A program made the position numbers and the translations under genes. 59,559 nucleotides of DNA from a virus. This document shows positions 34,389-43,389 of the stretch, piece after piece (the first letter of the stretch is position 1; each line of letters starts with the position of its first letter). The stretch is taken from the IMG/VR virus record IMGVR_UViG_3300008259_003317, positions 1 through 59,559 of that record. One strand, written 5' to 3'. A model generated the notes under the pieces. That model did not search any database, was not told the DNA's origin, and worked only from the letters and a program-made list of their open reading frames with translations.

Positions 34389-35187
34389 GTTATTTGTTTT
34401 TGGTTGCAGTTATGCAACAGGGGAAGAATTATTAATGCATGAATTAGGTGCTGTAGACGTCTACCGATGTTTGCAGGATTTACACGTTGATCAAAAAAGT
34501 CAAAAACATAAACTAACTCATCCTAAAAAATTTTTTAATAAATTAAAAGAAGAAAATTTATTAGAAGCATACGAACAAATTAGAGATAGACAAAAAAAAA
34601 TTGCTTGGCCTCAACAATTAGCTGACAAATTAAATTATGAATGTGTAAATCTTGCTGAAAGCGGTAATAGCTTAGACAAGATGTTATTTCAATTGTATGA
34701 AGAAATTTATAAAGGTAACATTACAAAACAAGATACTATTATTATAAGTTTGACTCAGCTTACTAGAAATGCCTACATAAACAAAACAATAGAAGCCTTC
34801 CAACTTCCTTCTCTAATGTGGCCAACAAAAAGTCTAATTGGCGTAGCAGATACGGGAGATTATAAACCTGTAATTAATGCAAGAACGGATGAGGCGTTAA
34901 TTGATTGGTTTACTGACGATAGGATTTTATGGGACGGTATAAAAAATCTACAGGCATTTAAGAATGTAAAACAATTTTTTAATTTGCATTTAGTTCCTGC
35001 TATGTCTTATGATGTAAAAACAAACATTGAATTGTTAAAAGAAATTTATGAAGATTGTAGTAAAGGATTCCTTACTAACAAACATTTAGACGATTTTTCA
35101 ACTATAAGACATGCATGGGGACATCCTGACATCACAGCACACAACAAATATGCTGACCATTTATATGAAATACTTAGGGAATTATAA
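34378..35187 (+). CDS. SGNH-like hydrolase
   Basis: 269 aa from ATG 34378. VFGCSYATGEE (about residues 7-16) is block I, NLAESGNSLDK (near 97) is the Gly/Asn region, and WGHPDITAHN near the end supplies His and Asp. Fourth SGNH-like member of the island. Overlaps both 2OG neighbours by 11 and 23 nt. Confidence 0.65.
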   Translation: MTTKLFVFGCSYATGEELLMHELGAVDVYRCLQDLHVDQKSQKHKLTHPKKFFNKLKEENLLEAYEQIRDRQKKIAWPQQLADKLNYECVNLAESGNSLDKMLFQLYEEIYKGNITKQDTIIISLTQLTRNAYINKTIEAFQLPSLMWPTKSLIGVADTGDYKPVINARTDEALIDWFTDDRILWDGIKNLQAFKNVKQFFNLHLVPAMSYDVKTNIELLKEIYEDCSKGFLTNKHLDDFSTIRHAWGHPDITAHNKYADHLYEILREL

Positions 35188-35716
35188 ACATCTTATAAAG
35201 CAAGAATGGATTAGTCTTTTAATTGAAACTAAAGGCACTCCTATAAGTCCTTGGAAAGATCATAAAGAATCTGAAATTGAAGACGATGTAATAATAGAAC
35301 AAACAACAGCTACAACTAAAGACGAAGCCTCGTTATTTTCTAAAGACGGAATTTACGGAAATAAATTAATTATGGCAGAAATTTTTACAGAAGAAAATCT
35401 GCCTTTTCCGTTAAACTTGCAAGAATTAAATTATTTGCTTGACGGTGATTGGTGGATTGTAAAACAATTGCCAGGTCAATACATGCCCATGCATAGGGAC
35501 ACAGTGCATAATCAAAACGACAACATTAGAATTTGGATGCCATTGATAGATTATACTGAAGGTCACATTTTTATACACGAAGGAAAATTTGTAAAAGATT
35601 ACACAGCTGGGGATTTATGGCAGTATAACAATGACAACGATCTTCATGGAAGTGTAAATTTAGGCCTAACTCCAAGATTTATTTTACAGATTAGTAAAAA
35701 GAAAATACCATGGTAA
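35165..35716 (+). CDS. 2OG dioxygenase-like protein (tandem family)
   Basis: 183 aa from ATG 35165, starting MKYLGNYKHLIKQEWI. MHRDTV gives HxD, DLHGSVNLG the distal His, and TPRFILQ the Arg. Complete relative to the 33834 copy. It is separated from the other copies by an SGNH gene, as 32464 is preceded by one, suggesting that an SGNH+2OG pair was the duplicated unit. Confidence 0.7.
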   Translation: MKYLGNYKHLIKQEWISLLIETKGTPISPWKDHKESEIEDDVIIEQTTATTKDEASLFSKDGIYGNKLIMAEIFTEENLPFPLNLQELNYLLDGDWWIVKQLPGQYMPMHRDTVHNQNDNIRIWMPLIDYTEGHIFIHEGKFVKDYTAGDLWQYNNDNDLHGSVNLGLTPRFILQISKKKIPW

Positions 35717-36516
35717 ACAAACTTACAGAAATTCTAAACAACACTTGCTCTAATTGGGAGCAATGGATAAATTCTTTTGATAATTTTGTTGGCCATAAAC
35801 CTAGAGATTCAAACAATAAAATTTCAATGTATAAAGATTATCCAGACTATTGTATTTGGGAACAAGATGATGAAAACATTTATACAATAAGTTACAAATA
35901 TGTCAATCATATCAATTTATATGGCGATATGCATTGTCTGCAACAGTATAGTTTAGATAAGATGAACGCATTAATTAACTATCAAAAAATTTATAATGTT
36001 TGTGATAGTAATGTATTACCAGCGTTAAATAAATTTGAAATAAAAGATCATTACATATTCACACATTTTAAAAGTTCATACAACAATGTAGGGTTTCCTG
36101 CTCCTTACAATTTGTTTAAGATAATGATGTACAGTGATAATGTTATTGATGACTTTAATTTTTATATTACTACAATAGTTGATAACTATTTTTCTTTATG
36201 GAAAACTTGTAAAGAATTAAATTTGCCGTTTTATAAACCAAGTCATTTACTTATAAATCATTTCTGCGATGATAACGTTTGGTACTTTAAAGATTCTACA
36301 TTTTTTCATACAGAAAATATAAGTGTTGAAGAAATTGCAAATTCATGGTTTTATACTATAGACGGATTTAAAAGAGCGCAAGGAATAATTGATGCTTACA
36401 GCAACAGGCCTGATAGTGATTTAGAGATAAGAAATAAAATTTTTGAAGAAATTAATGTTTTAAAAAGTTATGCGAGGAATAAATGTCTAAGTTTGCAGAA
36501 TGTAAATCAATTATAA
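35710..36516 (+). CDS. hypothetical protein, faintly kinase-like
   Basis: 268 aa, unrecognised and very AT-rich. The segment YKPSHLLINHFCDDNVWYFK (about 178-197) resembles the catalytic-loop-plus-metal-strand region of APH-like kinases, as in 14844, but again without a standard catalytic Asp. Many Tyr/Asn/Phe residues. 7-nt overlap with the 2OG gene upstream. Confidence 0.4.
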   Translation: MVNKLTEILNNTCSNWEQWINSFDNFVGHKPRDSNNKISMYKDYPDYCIWEQDDENIYTISYKYVNHINLYGDMHCLQQYSLDKMNALINYQKIYNVCDSNVLPALNKFEIKDHYIFTHFKSSYNNVGFPAPYNLFKIMMYSDNVIDDFNFYITTIVDNYFSLWKTCKELNLPFYKPSHLLINHFCDDNVWYFKDSTFFHTENISVEEIANSWFYTIDGFKRAQGIIDAYSNRPDSDLEIRNKIFEEINVLKSYARNKCLSLQNVNQL

Positions 36517-36695
36517 ATCATTATAAAAATGATGTTCCAATAATTTCTCTAGAAACTAATTTATATGTTTTTGCTGAAGCACAGTCTAGCGGTTCTGAAA
36601 AACATTATGATTATACTACATGGGTCTGGAATGATAAAGTTATAAAAATTAAAGAGGTTGGAATTCATCCTGAATTAGAGGATGGACAGCAATAG
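36483..36695 (+). CDS. small hypothetical protein (70 aa)
   Basis: ATG at 36483 after GCGAGGAATAA, overlapping the previous gene by 34 nt in another frame. Mixed alpha/beta with no recognised motif. Last gene of the plus operon; its end overlaps the convergent fibre-like gene by 47 bp. Confidence 0.5.
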   Translation: MSKFAECKSIINHYKNDVPIISLETNLYVFAEAQSSGSEKHYDYTTWVWNDKVIKIKEVGIHPELEDGQQ

Positions 36696-37644
36696 CACAT
36701 TCAACACCATTTAGATTAACTTTAAAATATCTTACTTTCGTTTGATCAATACAATCTTCTGGAATCTCTTGCAAATTTAAATCTAATTTATTTTCTACAA
36801 CTACACCCTGATAAGCAGTTAGAACCCCATCACTTGAAATTTTAATCCTGACTTCAGGTTTACTAAACGGAGTGGTCCTGGTAACCCAATTCATACTTAC
36901 TGGAAAATACCCTGGGGCAGGATCTTTATCTAAAATAGCTGTTTGTGCCATTCCCCATTCCCAAGAATCTTCCTCACAGGATTTGCCCATCCAATCAAAT
37001 GCATAAACAAAATCTCCATTTTTACAAGGTAACGGATTTTCTTGTGTGCCTCTAAATCTATTGTAGGATGTCCAACCTGCTTTGTAGGCATTGTTGTCAT
37101 AAGAATTAAATGTTAAGGCAGGCTGTTTAAAATTTCCTTGCTGATTAATTTTTATTCCTGTTGAAGTAGTGTTAATAGTCAACGGAACTTCATAATCAAA
37201 ATTTGTTCCGCCAGCATGCCACCAGTCTTTAGTAGTGTCTCTTTCAGCTACAGAATTTTTATTAAAATTTATAATAATTTTAGGTGCAGATAAAACGCCG
37301 TTAGGATCAATAGTTACATAGTTTCCATCATATATAGATTTTATTGATCCTAACATTAACGTGGGGTCTATCTGTTCCTTTCCAGGAAAAATATTTTCAT
37401 CGTTAACTACGGCACTAATAAATGAACTATTTACAAAAGCTTCACCTGTTGCTCCTGTATATGCAGTAAATTTTAATACACCAATCTGATCTCCATTTTG
37501 AATTATTTGAGGATTGTCAAAATCACCACGGCAAGATGCAATTTTAATAGAAGGTTGTGATTTTTTAAAACCTGTGGTAGGACCTTGCACCGTCAAAGGA
37601 GAACCATGACCATTATATTTTATAATAATTTCTTCTAGATTCAT
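36649..37644 (-). CDS. tail-fibre-like structural protein
   Basis: 331 aa. The N-terminal half shares a specific pattern with the fibre at 9756: PSIKIASCRGD...QNGDQIGVLKFTAYTG, then VTIDPNGVLSAPKI, matching PIIKFGAIRG...QDNDILGSIIFSGYTG and VNIAPGGILSAPIF. It lacks the usual fibre start domain. The rest is beta-rich. It is last in an operon after a 2OG oxygenase and a methyltransferase, with 4-nt coupling. Likely a second adhesin subunit or a modified target protein. Confidence 0.7.
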   Translation of the reverse strand: MNLEEIIIKYNGHGSPLTVQGPTTGFKKSQPSIKIASCRGDFDNPQIIQNGDQIGVLKFTAYTGATGEAFVNSSFISAVVNDENIFPGKEQIDPTLMLGSIKSIYDGNYVTIDPNGVLSAPKIIINFNKNSVAERDTTKDWWHAGGTNFDYEVPLTINTTSTGIKINQQGNFKQPALTFNSYDNNAYKAGWTSYNRFRGTQENPLPCKNGDFVYAFDWMGKSCEEDSWEWGMAQTAILDKDPAPGYFPVSMNWVTRTTPFSKPEVRIKISSDGVLTAYQGVVVENKLDLNLQEIPEDCIDQTKVRYFKVNLNGVECAIAVHPLIQDEFQPL

Positions 37645-38279
37645 ATATTTCCGTAAATTACGATTGACCTTGCAAACTGGTGTTTTCCTTTTACTACTTC
37701 TATTTTTAAATTAGTATCTTTAATTTGCTCTTCAATTTCTTCTAAACTAAAAGATGCTAGTAATGAATTATAATAATCTTGCTGAAATAATTTTGATTCG
37801 TTGGATGCATAATATTCAACTATAGATTTTGCCTGATCAGTATTTTCTGGTCGTAAGAAATCAAAAATAAAACACATATTACTAATGTTTTTAACACAGT
37901 TCCAAAAAGTTTTAGTATCATGAATATGATGTAGAGTATTTGTAGATATTACACAGTCTGCTTTGTCTTCAACATCAGAAAAATTTTTATGACGAACACA
38001 TACACCGCTACTGTGATATTCAATTAAATCTTGTGCTATTTTTACCATTTGCTCACTTCCGTCAAATCCCAAAATATTGAGCTTTGGGTATTTGCTTTCT
38101 AAAGCAATAAGGTACTCTGCTGTACCTGATCCTAAATCAATAATTTTACCAGAGTTAATATTCACATATTTTTCGTATAGTTCAAGAAACCCTGTTATAC
38201 CATAACTCTTATCACCATTTAAAAATGCTTTTACATTTTCAGGATTTATCATTAATTCAGATTCGTTTAATCTCTGCAT
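37641..38279 (-). CDS. class I SAM-dependent methyltransferase
   Basis: 212 aa. Motif I is IIDLGSGTAEY (about residues 41-51), the acidic strand end is GFDGSEQM (about 69), and motif IV-like CVISTNTLHHI (about 105) follows. This is a complete Rossmann methyltransferase. The substrate is not evident; its operon partners are a 2OG oxygenase and a fibre-like gene. Confidence 0.85.
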   Translation of the reverse strand: MQRLNESELMINPENVKAFLNGDKSYGITGFLELYEKYVNINSGKIIDLGSGTAEYLIALESKYPKLNILGFDGSEQMVKIAQDLIEYHSSGVCVRHKNFSDVEDKADCVISTNTLHHIHDTKTFWNCVKNISNMCFIFDFLRPENTDQAKSIVEYYASNESKLFQQDYYNSLLASFSLEEIEEQIKDTNLKIEVVKGKHQFARSIVIYGNI

Positions 38280-38869
38280 GAAAGATTGGCTCCGATAATA
38301 ATTCTGTCTTCGCTATTTAGATTAGGTCTAGTTTTATGATTCACCCACCCTGGAAAAATAATTAAATCTCCAGATTTGGTGTCAACTTCGTGTTCAAATA
38401 AATTATGGTATTGATCTCTATCTATATGATAAGGCTGGAATTTAAGTATTGTTGTTAATGGATTTTCAAAAACTAAATTTGCATTTTTTGGTTGCTTACT
38501 AATGTAGAACGTTGCAGTCATGTCAATAGGTGCATGATTATGTACATCAATAAAAGATCCTTCTTTGTAAACATTAAACCACATTTCGCAAACTTTAGGA
38601 ACATAAGCATCACTAAAATTTAATTTTTTATGATATATTTTTGCATGAGTTTCGATAAAATCTACAACTTTTTTAAATTCTTGTAATTTGTGTAAATCTC
38701 TTTTGGACACATACGAGCACACGCCCTGTCCCCTCATTGATCCTTGATTATTTTCCAAGGAGTGATTATAATTGGAGTTTATCATAGGCAGAAGTACATC
38801 TTTTATGTCTTCTAAATTTTCATGATATTCTGTTTTATAAATGCTTAATGGAAATAAATCAATAGTCAT
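38267..38869 (-). CDS. 2OG-Fe(II) oxygenase, TIGR02466-like
   Basis: 200 aa. The N-terminal PLSIYKTEY start, W-x-N-V-Y..G-x-F-x-x-x-H-N-H core (near residue 105), and the C-terminal FPGWVNHKTRPN..RIIIGANLS match the TIGR02466 oxygenase family common in cyanophages and other marine phages. First gene of the operon leading to the fibre-like protein, with AATAAATA 26 nt upstream. Confidence 0.8.
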   Translation of the reverse strand: MTIDLFPLSIYKTEYHENLEDIKDVLLPMINSNYNHSLENNQGSMRGQGVCSYVSKRDLHKLQEFKKVVDFIETHAKIYHKKLNFSDAYVPKVCEMWFNVYKEGSFIDVHNHAPIDMTATFYISKQPKNANLVFENPLTTILKFQPYHIDRDQYHNLFEHEVDTKSGDLIIFPGWVNHKTRPNLNSEDRIIIGANLSCRD

Positions 38870-38894
38870 AAACGTTGGTTTTCTTTTAGATAAG

Positions 38895-38902
38895 TATTTA
38901 TT
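38895..38902 (-). promoter_or_regulatory. T4-late-type element AATAAATA (minus strand)
   Basis: Same octamer as in front of the tail fibre at 9701. It lies 26 nt upstream of the 2OG-methyltransferase-fibre operon. Confidence 0.6.
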
Positions 38903-38927
38903 GACAAAAAAACTACCAAAAAAATAA

Positions 38928-40266
38928 ATGAATCATGCCTTAATTTTTTCTATTCACAATGCCATTCCCCATAGACCCATGGGGCCGCATAGAATAGCCA
39001 GTTATCTACGAGAGCAAGATTGGGACGTTGAGGTCATCGACTTCGCTCTAAAATGGAGTTTAGATCAACTCAAAGAACTAGCCAAATCTAGAATTACTAG
39101 CGAAACTAAATTTCTAGGTTTAAGTTGTTGGTTTGGTCATTGGGATGATGTTGCTACTCAATTTTGCGATTGGATTAAACAGCAATGGCCTAATGTAAAA
39201 CTCATATATGGCAGTATGACCTATCCATCATTTCAATGTAAAAGTATAGACTATTACGTTATTGGGTACGGTGAAAAGGCTATGTTAGAACTAGCTAGAT
39301 CTTTTACTGGTAACGGAAACAAAATAGCTTTCGATCCAAGGTGGTTTGGTGATAAAAAATTAATTGTTGCTAACGAAACTTATCCAGCTTTTCCTATGCC
39401 ATCTTTATTGGTAAAATATGAAGATAGGGACTACATAGAGTCCTGGGAGTGGCTCACAACAGAATTATCTCGAGGTTGTAAATTTAGTTGCGCTTTTTGC
39501 AATTTTCCTATTCTAGGAGTAAAAGAAGATCACAGTAGATCGGACCAAGACTTTGATTATCAAATTAGAGATGCCTACGAAAGATTTGGAGTAAGCAATT
39601 ACTATGTTGCAGATGAAACAATTAATCAAGATAAAGAAATGTTAAGAAGGTATGCAAATGTATCTGATAAATTTAATTTTAATGTAAGAATGCACGGGTT
39701 TATACGAGCAGATCTTTTAGTAAACAATGAAGATACTTGGGACTTACTTTTAAAAATTGGAGTTAAAGGACATCATTACGGTATTGAAACATTTAATAAA
39801 AAATCGGGAGCAGTTATTGGAAAGGGCATGAATCCAGCTAAACTACAAGAAGGCCTTCTTAAAGTTAAAAAATGTTTTAGAAATTCCAACAGACCCAAAA
39901 GATTCTAAACTATCATTTTTTTCAACAAATTATAAAAAATACGGATATAGGCCTGCACACAGAGATTTGAAGGGAAAGATTTCTGATTATTATTTTAAGA
40001 ATGTCTTTAGCCAATCTATATTAGATTGGGAAACAGACCATTGGTCTATGGAAGAAGTATATCATATATGTCAAGAAAATTATGCAAGAACAAAGTCAGT
40101 AAACATGTTAGGGCCGTGGCATTGGGGGCCGTTTAGTCTTAAAGCTAAGGGAGATTTAAAATTAATAGGTACCTATCACAAAAATGATGATGTGTCAGAT
40201 AATAATGAAATTGAAGATTTTTTGTCTAGATATATTACTAAAAAAATAGACTGGAAGAAAAAATGA
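38928..40266 (+). pseudogene. broken radical SAM gene (B12-binding type), about 140-bp internal deletion
   Basis: The first frame (38928-39908) gives 326 aa, closely similar to the next gene: both share PHRIASYLREQ, GYGEKAMLELARSF and the SAM motif SRGCKFSC-x-FC. It derails at KKCF. The rest continues in another frame from LEIPTDPKDSK to the TGA at 40266, which overlaps the ATG of the intact paralogue. Relative to 40263-41723, the segment equivalent to 41214-41353 (140 bp, not a multiple of three) is missing at junction 39878/39879. The lost part includes the CGLP region, so the product should be inactive. Confidence 0.85.
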
Positions 40267-41723
40267 ATCACGCTGTAATATTTGGATTACATTCTATGAT
40301 GCCGCATCGATTTGTAGGCCCACACAGAATAGCCAGTTATTTAAGAGAGCAAGGTTGGGACGTTGAAGTTGTCGACTTTGCTAGTTTTTGGACTTTAGAT
40401 CAACTTAAAGAACTAGCTAAATCGCGTATAACAAGCCATACAAAATTCTTTGGGTTTGGTGCTTTTTTTGGTGTATGGAATGATCATATAGATGAATTTT
40501 GTGTATGGGTTAAACAGAATTATCCTGCTGTTAACATAATTTATGGTAGTCATACATTTCCTAGATTTGATTCTAAAGGTGTCGATTATTACGTTGTAGG
40601 TTATGGCGAAAAGGCTATGTTAGAACTAGCCAGATCCTTCACTGGTAATGGAAATAAAATTGCTTTCGATGTAAGATGGTTTGGTAACAAAAAACTAGTT
40701 GTAGCCAACGAAACATATCCTAGTTTTCCAATGAACAGTCTTAGAGTAATATATGAAGACAGAGATTACATAGAATCTTGGGAGTGGTTAACTTTTGAAT
40801 TTTCTAGAGGATGTAAATTTAGTTGTAAATTTTGTAACTACCCTATACTAGGAGTAAAAGAAGATCACAGTAGAACCGCCGAAGATTGGGACTATCAAAT
40901 TAGAGATGCCTACGAAAGGTTTGGTATTAAACATTATTATGTTGCAGATGAAACCCCTAACCAAGATAAAGAATTACTGGAAAAGTATGCTAAGATTGCC
41001 GACAGGTTTCCTTTTGAATTAAGAACACATGGCTTTATTAGGGCAGATCTATTAGTCACACATAGAGATACGTGGGATCCGTTAATTAGATTAGGTTTCT
41101 TTGGTCATATGTATGGAGTTGAAACTCTTTATAAAAAAGCAGGTTCTGCAATTGGCAAGGGCATGGATCCTGAAAAAATAAAGGAAGGGTTACTAGCAGT
41201 CAAAAAACATTTTAATGCTATCCGTCCTTACCGTGCTGTAATGAATTTAATATGTGGATTGCCTAACGAAACTAAAGAAACATGGGAAGCTGGGGTAAAG
41301 TGGTCTGAGGATGAATGGTTACAAACGAACGAAGGTGTTGGATATTATGCACTAGAAATTCCTATAGATCCTATGGATGCTAAACCTTCATTTATTTCAT
41401 CGAACTGGAAAGAATTAGGCTATCGAGAAGTTGAATCTGATCAACCAAAAAATTCTCGAGCATCGAAAAAATATGCAGAAGAGTTATTAAGCTGGGAAAA
41501 TGATCATATGACATTAAAATGGGCCGTGGAGGCTTGTAATAAAGCATACGAAAAAAACAAAGCAAGAATGGGTGTAAGTATTTGGCACTGGGGAGATTTT
41601 GGCCTAATCACAGACAATGATTTAAACAAGATCCAAACATTTTCTAAACACCAAGACCTATCTCCTAATGGCGAGATGGAGTTATTTTTACAGAGATATA
41701 TAAACAAAAAATTATCATCATGA
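40263..41723 (+). CDS. radical SAM enzyme with B12-binding-like domain
   Basis: 486 aa. The N-terminal domain to about residue 165 has the B12-binding fold without a clear DxHxxG. The radical SAM motif is SRGCKFSCKFCNY (near 184). Then YGVETLYKKAG and LICGLPNETKETW, as in 16329. The HWGDFGL C-terminus is shared with its broken twin upstream. An intact member of a tandem pair; ATGA links to the next 2OG gene. Confidence 0.85.
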   Translation: MNHAVIFGLHSMMPHRFVGPHRIASYLREQGWDVEVVDFASFWTLDQLKELAKSRITSHTKFFGFGAFFGVWNDHIDEFCVWVKQNYPAVNIIYGSHTFPRFDSKGVDYYVVGYGEKAMLELARSFTGNGNKIAFDVRWFGNKKLVVANETYPSFPMNSLRVIYEDRDYIESWEWLTFEFSRGCKFSCKFCNYPILGVKEDHSRTAEDWDYQIRDAYERFGIKHYYVADETPNQDKELLEKYAKIADRFPFELRTHGFIRADLLVTHRDTWDPLIRLGFFGHMYGVETLYKKAGSAIGKGMDPEKIKEGLLAVKKHFNAIRPYRAVMNLICGLPNETKETWEAGVKWSEDEWLQTNEGVGYYALEIPIDPMDAKPSFISSNWKELGYREVESDQPKNSRASKKYAEELLSWENDHMTLKWAVEACNKAYEKNKARMGVSIWHWGDFGLITDNDLNKIQTFSKHQDLSPNGEMELFLQRYINKKLSS

Positions 41724-42325
41724 AATTAATATTAAACCAAATACGCCATAACTTAGAAAAAGTTAAATTAGAGATTCCTTATAGTTATCAACAGATATCA
41801 CAAGAACTTGAAAACGAACAGTGGAATAGCCATGCTAACTATACAGAGAAAGCTGGCAATCCTCATTTATGTAGATCAACACTTGGATCTCCAACAAGTA
41901 TAATTTTAAAAGAAATATTGCATTTCCTTTCGTCGGACGAAATTAAAAAACAAATAATTACTCAGTTATATCAAAATAACAAAGATATGCAAAGTAATTG
42001 GGACGGCTGGTCTCCTGAAAAAATGTTTGATAAAACATTATGGGGCGGACAATATTTGCGTGACGAACCAGGATTTCAAATAGACAAACATATAGATTCT
42101 AGAATACAAATAATTACTTTGATAATATATTTTATAGAACAAGACGATCCAAGTCAATCAACATTTTTTTATACTGATAAAAACGGATCAGATTTATATC
42201 GTATAGAAACAAACTTCTGTGAAGGAGTTTGTTTTGTAAATGATTTTGATGTTTGGCATGAAGGCTACAATAAATCTAATAAAAACAGATTTCTAATTAA
42301 CCTTGGACTTATTGTTAACGTATGA
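41720..42325 (+). CDS. 2OG-Fe(II) dioxygenase-like protein
   Basis: 201 aa. DKHIDSR (HxD, near residue 127) and DVWHEGYN (distal His, near 177), then NRFLINLGL with Arg. Beta-helix layout as in small phage 2OG enzymes. Coupled between radical-SAM and amidinotransferase genes by ATGA overlaps. Confidence 0.75.
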   Translation: MKLILNQIRHNLEKVKLEIPYSYQQISQELENEQWNSHANYTEKAGNPHLCRSTLGSPTSIILKEILHFLSSDEIKKQIITQLYQNNKDMQSNWDGWSPEKMFDKTLWGGQYLRDEPGFQIDKHIDSRIQIITLIIYFIEQDDPSQSTFFYTDKNGSDLYRIETNFCEGVCFVNDFDVWHEGYNKSNKNRFLINLGLIVNV

Positions 42326-43389
42326 TTTACACCAACTGGGATCCTTTAGAAAAAATTATAGTAGGCAATTGCTACACACAAGTACCCGAGTCTTGGCAAA
42401 TAACAGGCGATGCAAGAGAACTTTTAAATCAAATTTTACGAGAAACTAAAGAAGATTTAGATAATCTTGCAAATACCCTAACAAAGTTAGGTGTAACAGT
42501 ATACCGTCCTGTTGTTTATAATTTACCTGCATTAGTCGAATTTCCAACATTTAAAGTTTTAATGGCAACTAACCCTGTTGTTCCTCGAGATCAATATTTT
42601 GCCTATGGGAATACTTTATATCAAACTTACACAAGTATGCCAGACAGATATATAGATAGTTTACATTATTATGAAATATTTGCTGATCTATTTAAACAAG
42701 GATATAATTGGCTCAGTCAACCTCCGCCGGTATTGACTAACTTTACAGACAAATATAAATGGTATGTGGAAGGCCCTACGATTTATAGTAATTTGTACAA
42801 AGATAAAATTCTGTGGCATACCGCAACTATGTTTAAATGTGGAGATGCATTGATTACTAATAATGCTGGACCTGGTACGCAACTAGGTTTAGAATGGATG
42901 AAAAGAAACTGTGATGCAACTATAATTAACAACGATAATACTAAAGTAGATAACTGGGGTCATATTGACCATGGGTTTTATATGATAGATGATAATACTG
43001 TTATTTGCATGAATGAAACTTGGGTCCCTGAGGTATTGCGTAACAAAAATATTATAGAGCTTGACGGTATGTTTGAACCATTTAATTATCAAAACTTCAT
43101 TCAAAAAACTCATAGCATAAAGGATCAAAGTTCACTTGAGTGGTTAGAACAGTGGTTTCTCGAATGGAAGGGTTATGCACAAGATGTAGCTTTTGAAACA
43201 AATGTTCTTGTGGTAGATTCTAATAATATAATTTTTTCAACAGAACAACCTAAAGTTTTTGAACTACTAGCAAGACATAATGTTAATTGCCATGTTGTCA
43301 AGCAACGACACGGAATGTTTTGGGAAGCTGGGATACATTGCCTTACGCTAGATGTTTCTAGGAAAGGGAACAGGCGTTCTGTAATCTAG
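42322..43389 (+). CDS. amidinotransferase / arginine deiminase superfamily enzyme
   Basis: 355 aa. The start WDPLEKIIVGN is the family's entry strand. PRDQYFAYGN (D near residue 90), GHIDHGF (His near 214) and GIHCLTLD with the catalytic Cys near 340 give the full amidinotransferase triad. Such enzymes move an amidino group from Arg to an amine, making guanidino products, or hydrolyse guanidines. With the neighbouring aminotransferase it points to amine or guanidine chemistry in the island's product. Ends TAG; 32-bp convergent overlap. Confidence 0.85.
   Translation: MIYTNWDPLEKIIVGNCYTQVPESWQITGDARELLNQILRETKEDLDNLANTLTKLGVTVYRPVVYNLPALVEFPTFKVLMATNPVVPRDQYFAYGNTLYQTYTSMPDRYIDSLHYYEIFADLFKQGYNWLSQPPPVLTNFTDKYKWYVEGPTIYSNLYKDKILWHTATMFKCGDALITNNAGPGTQLGLEWMKRNCDATIINNDNTKVDNWGHIDHGFYMIDDNTVICMNETWVPEVLRNKNIIELDGMFEPFNYQNFIQKTHSIKDQSSLEWLEQWFLEWKGYAQDVAFETNVLVVDSNNIIFSTEQPKVFELLARHNVNCHVVKQRHGMFWEAGIHCLTLDVSRKGNRRSVI

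Noticed and set aside
38901-38906. TTGACA as a -35 box before the broken radical-SAM gene
   Set aside because: No TATAAT-like sequence at 16-18 nt downstream; the region is A-rich and the ATG follows directly.
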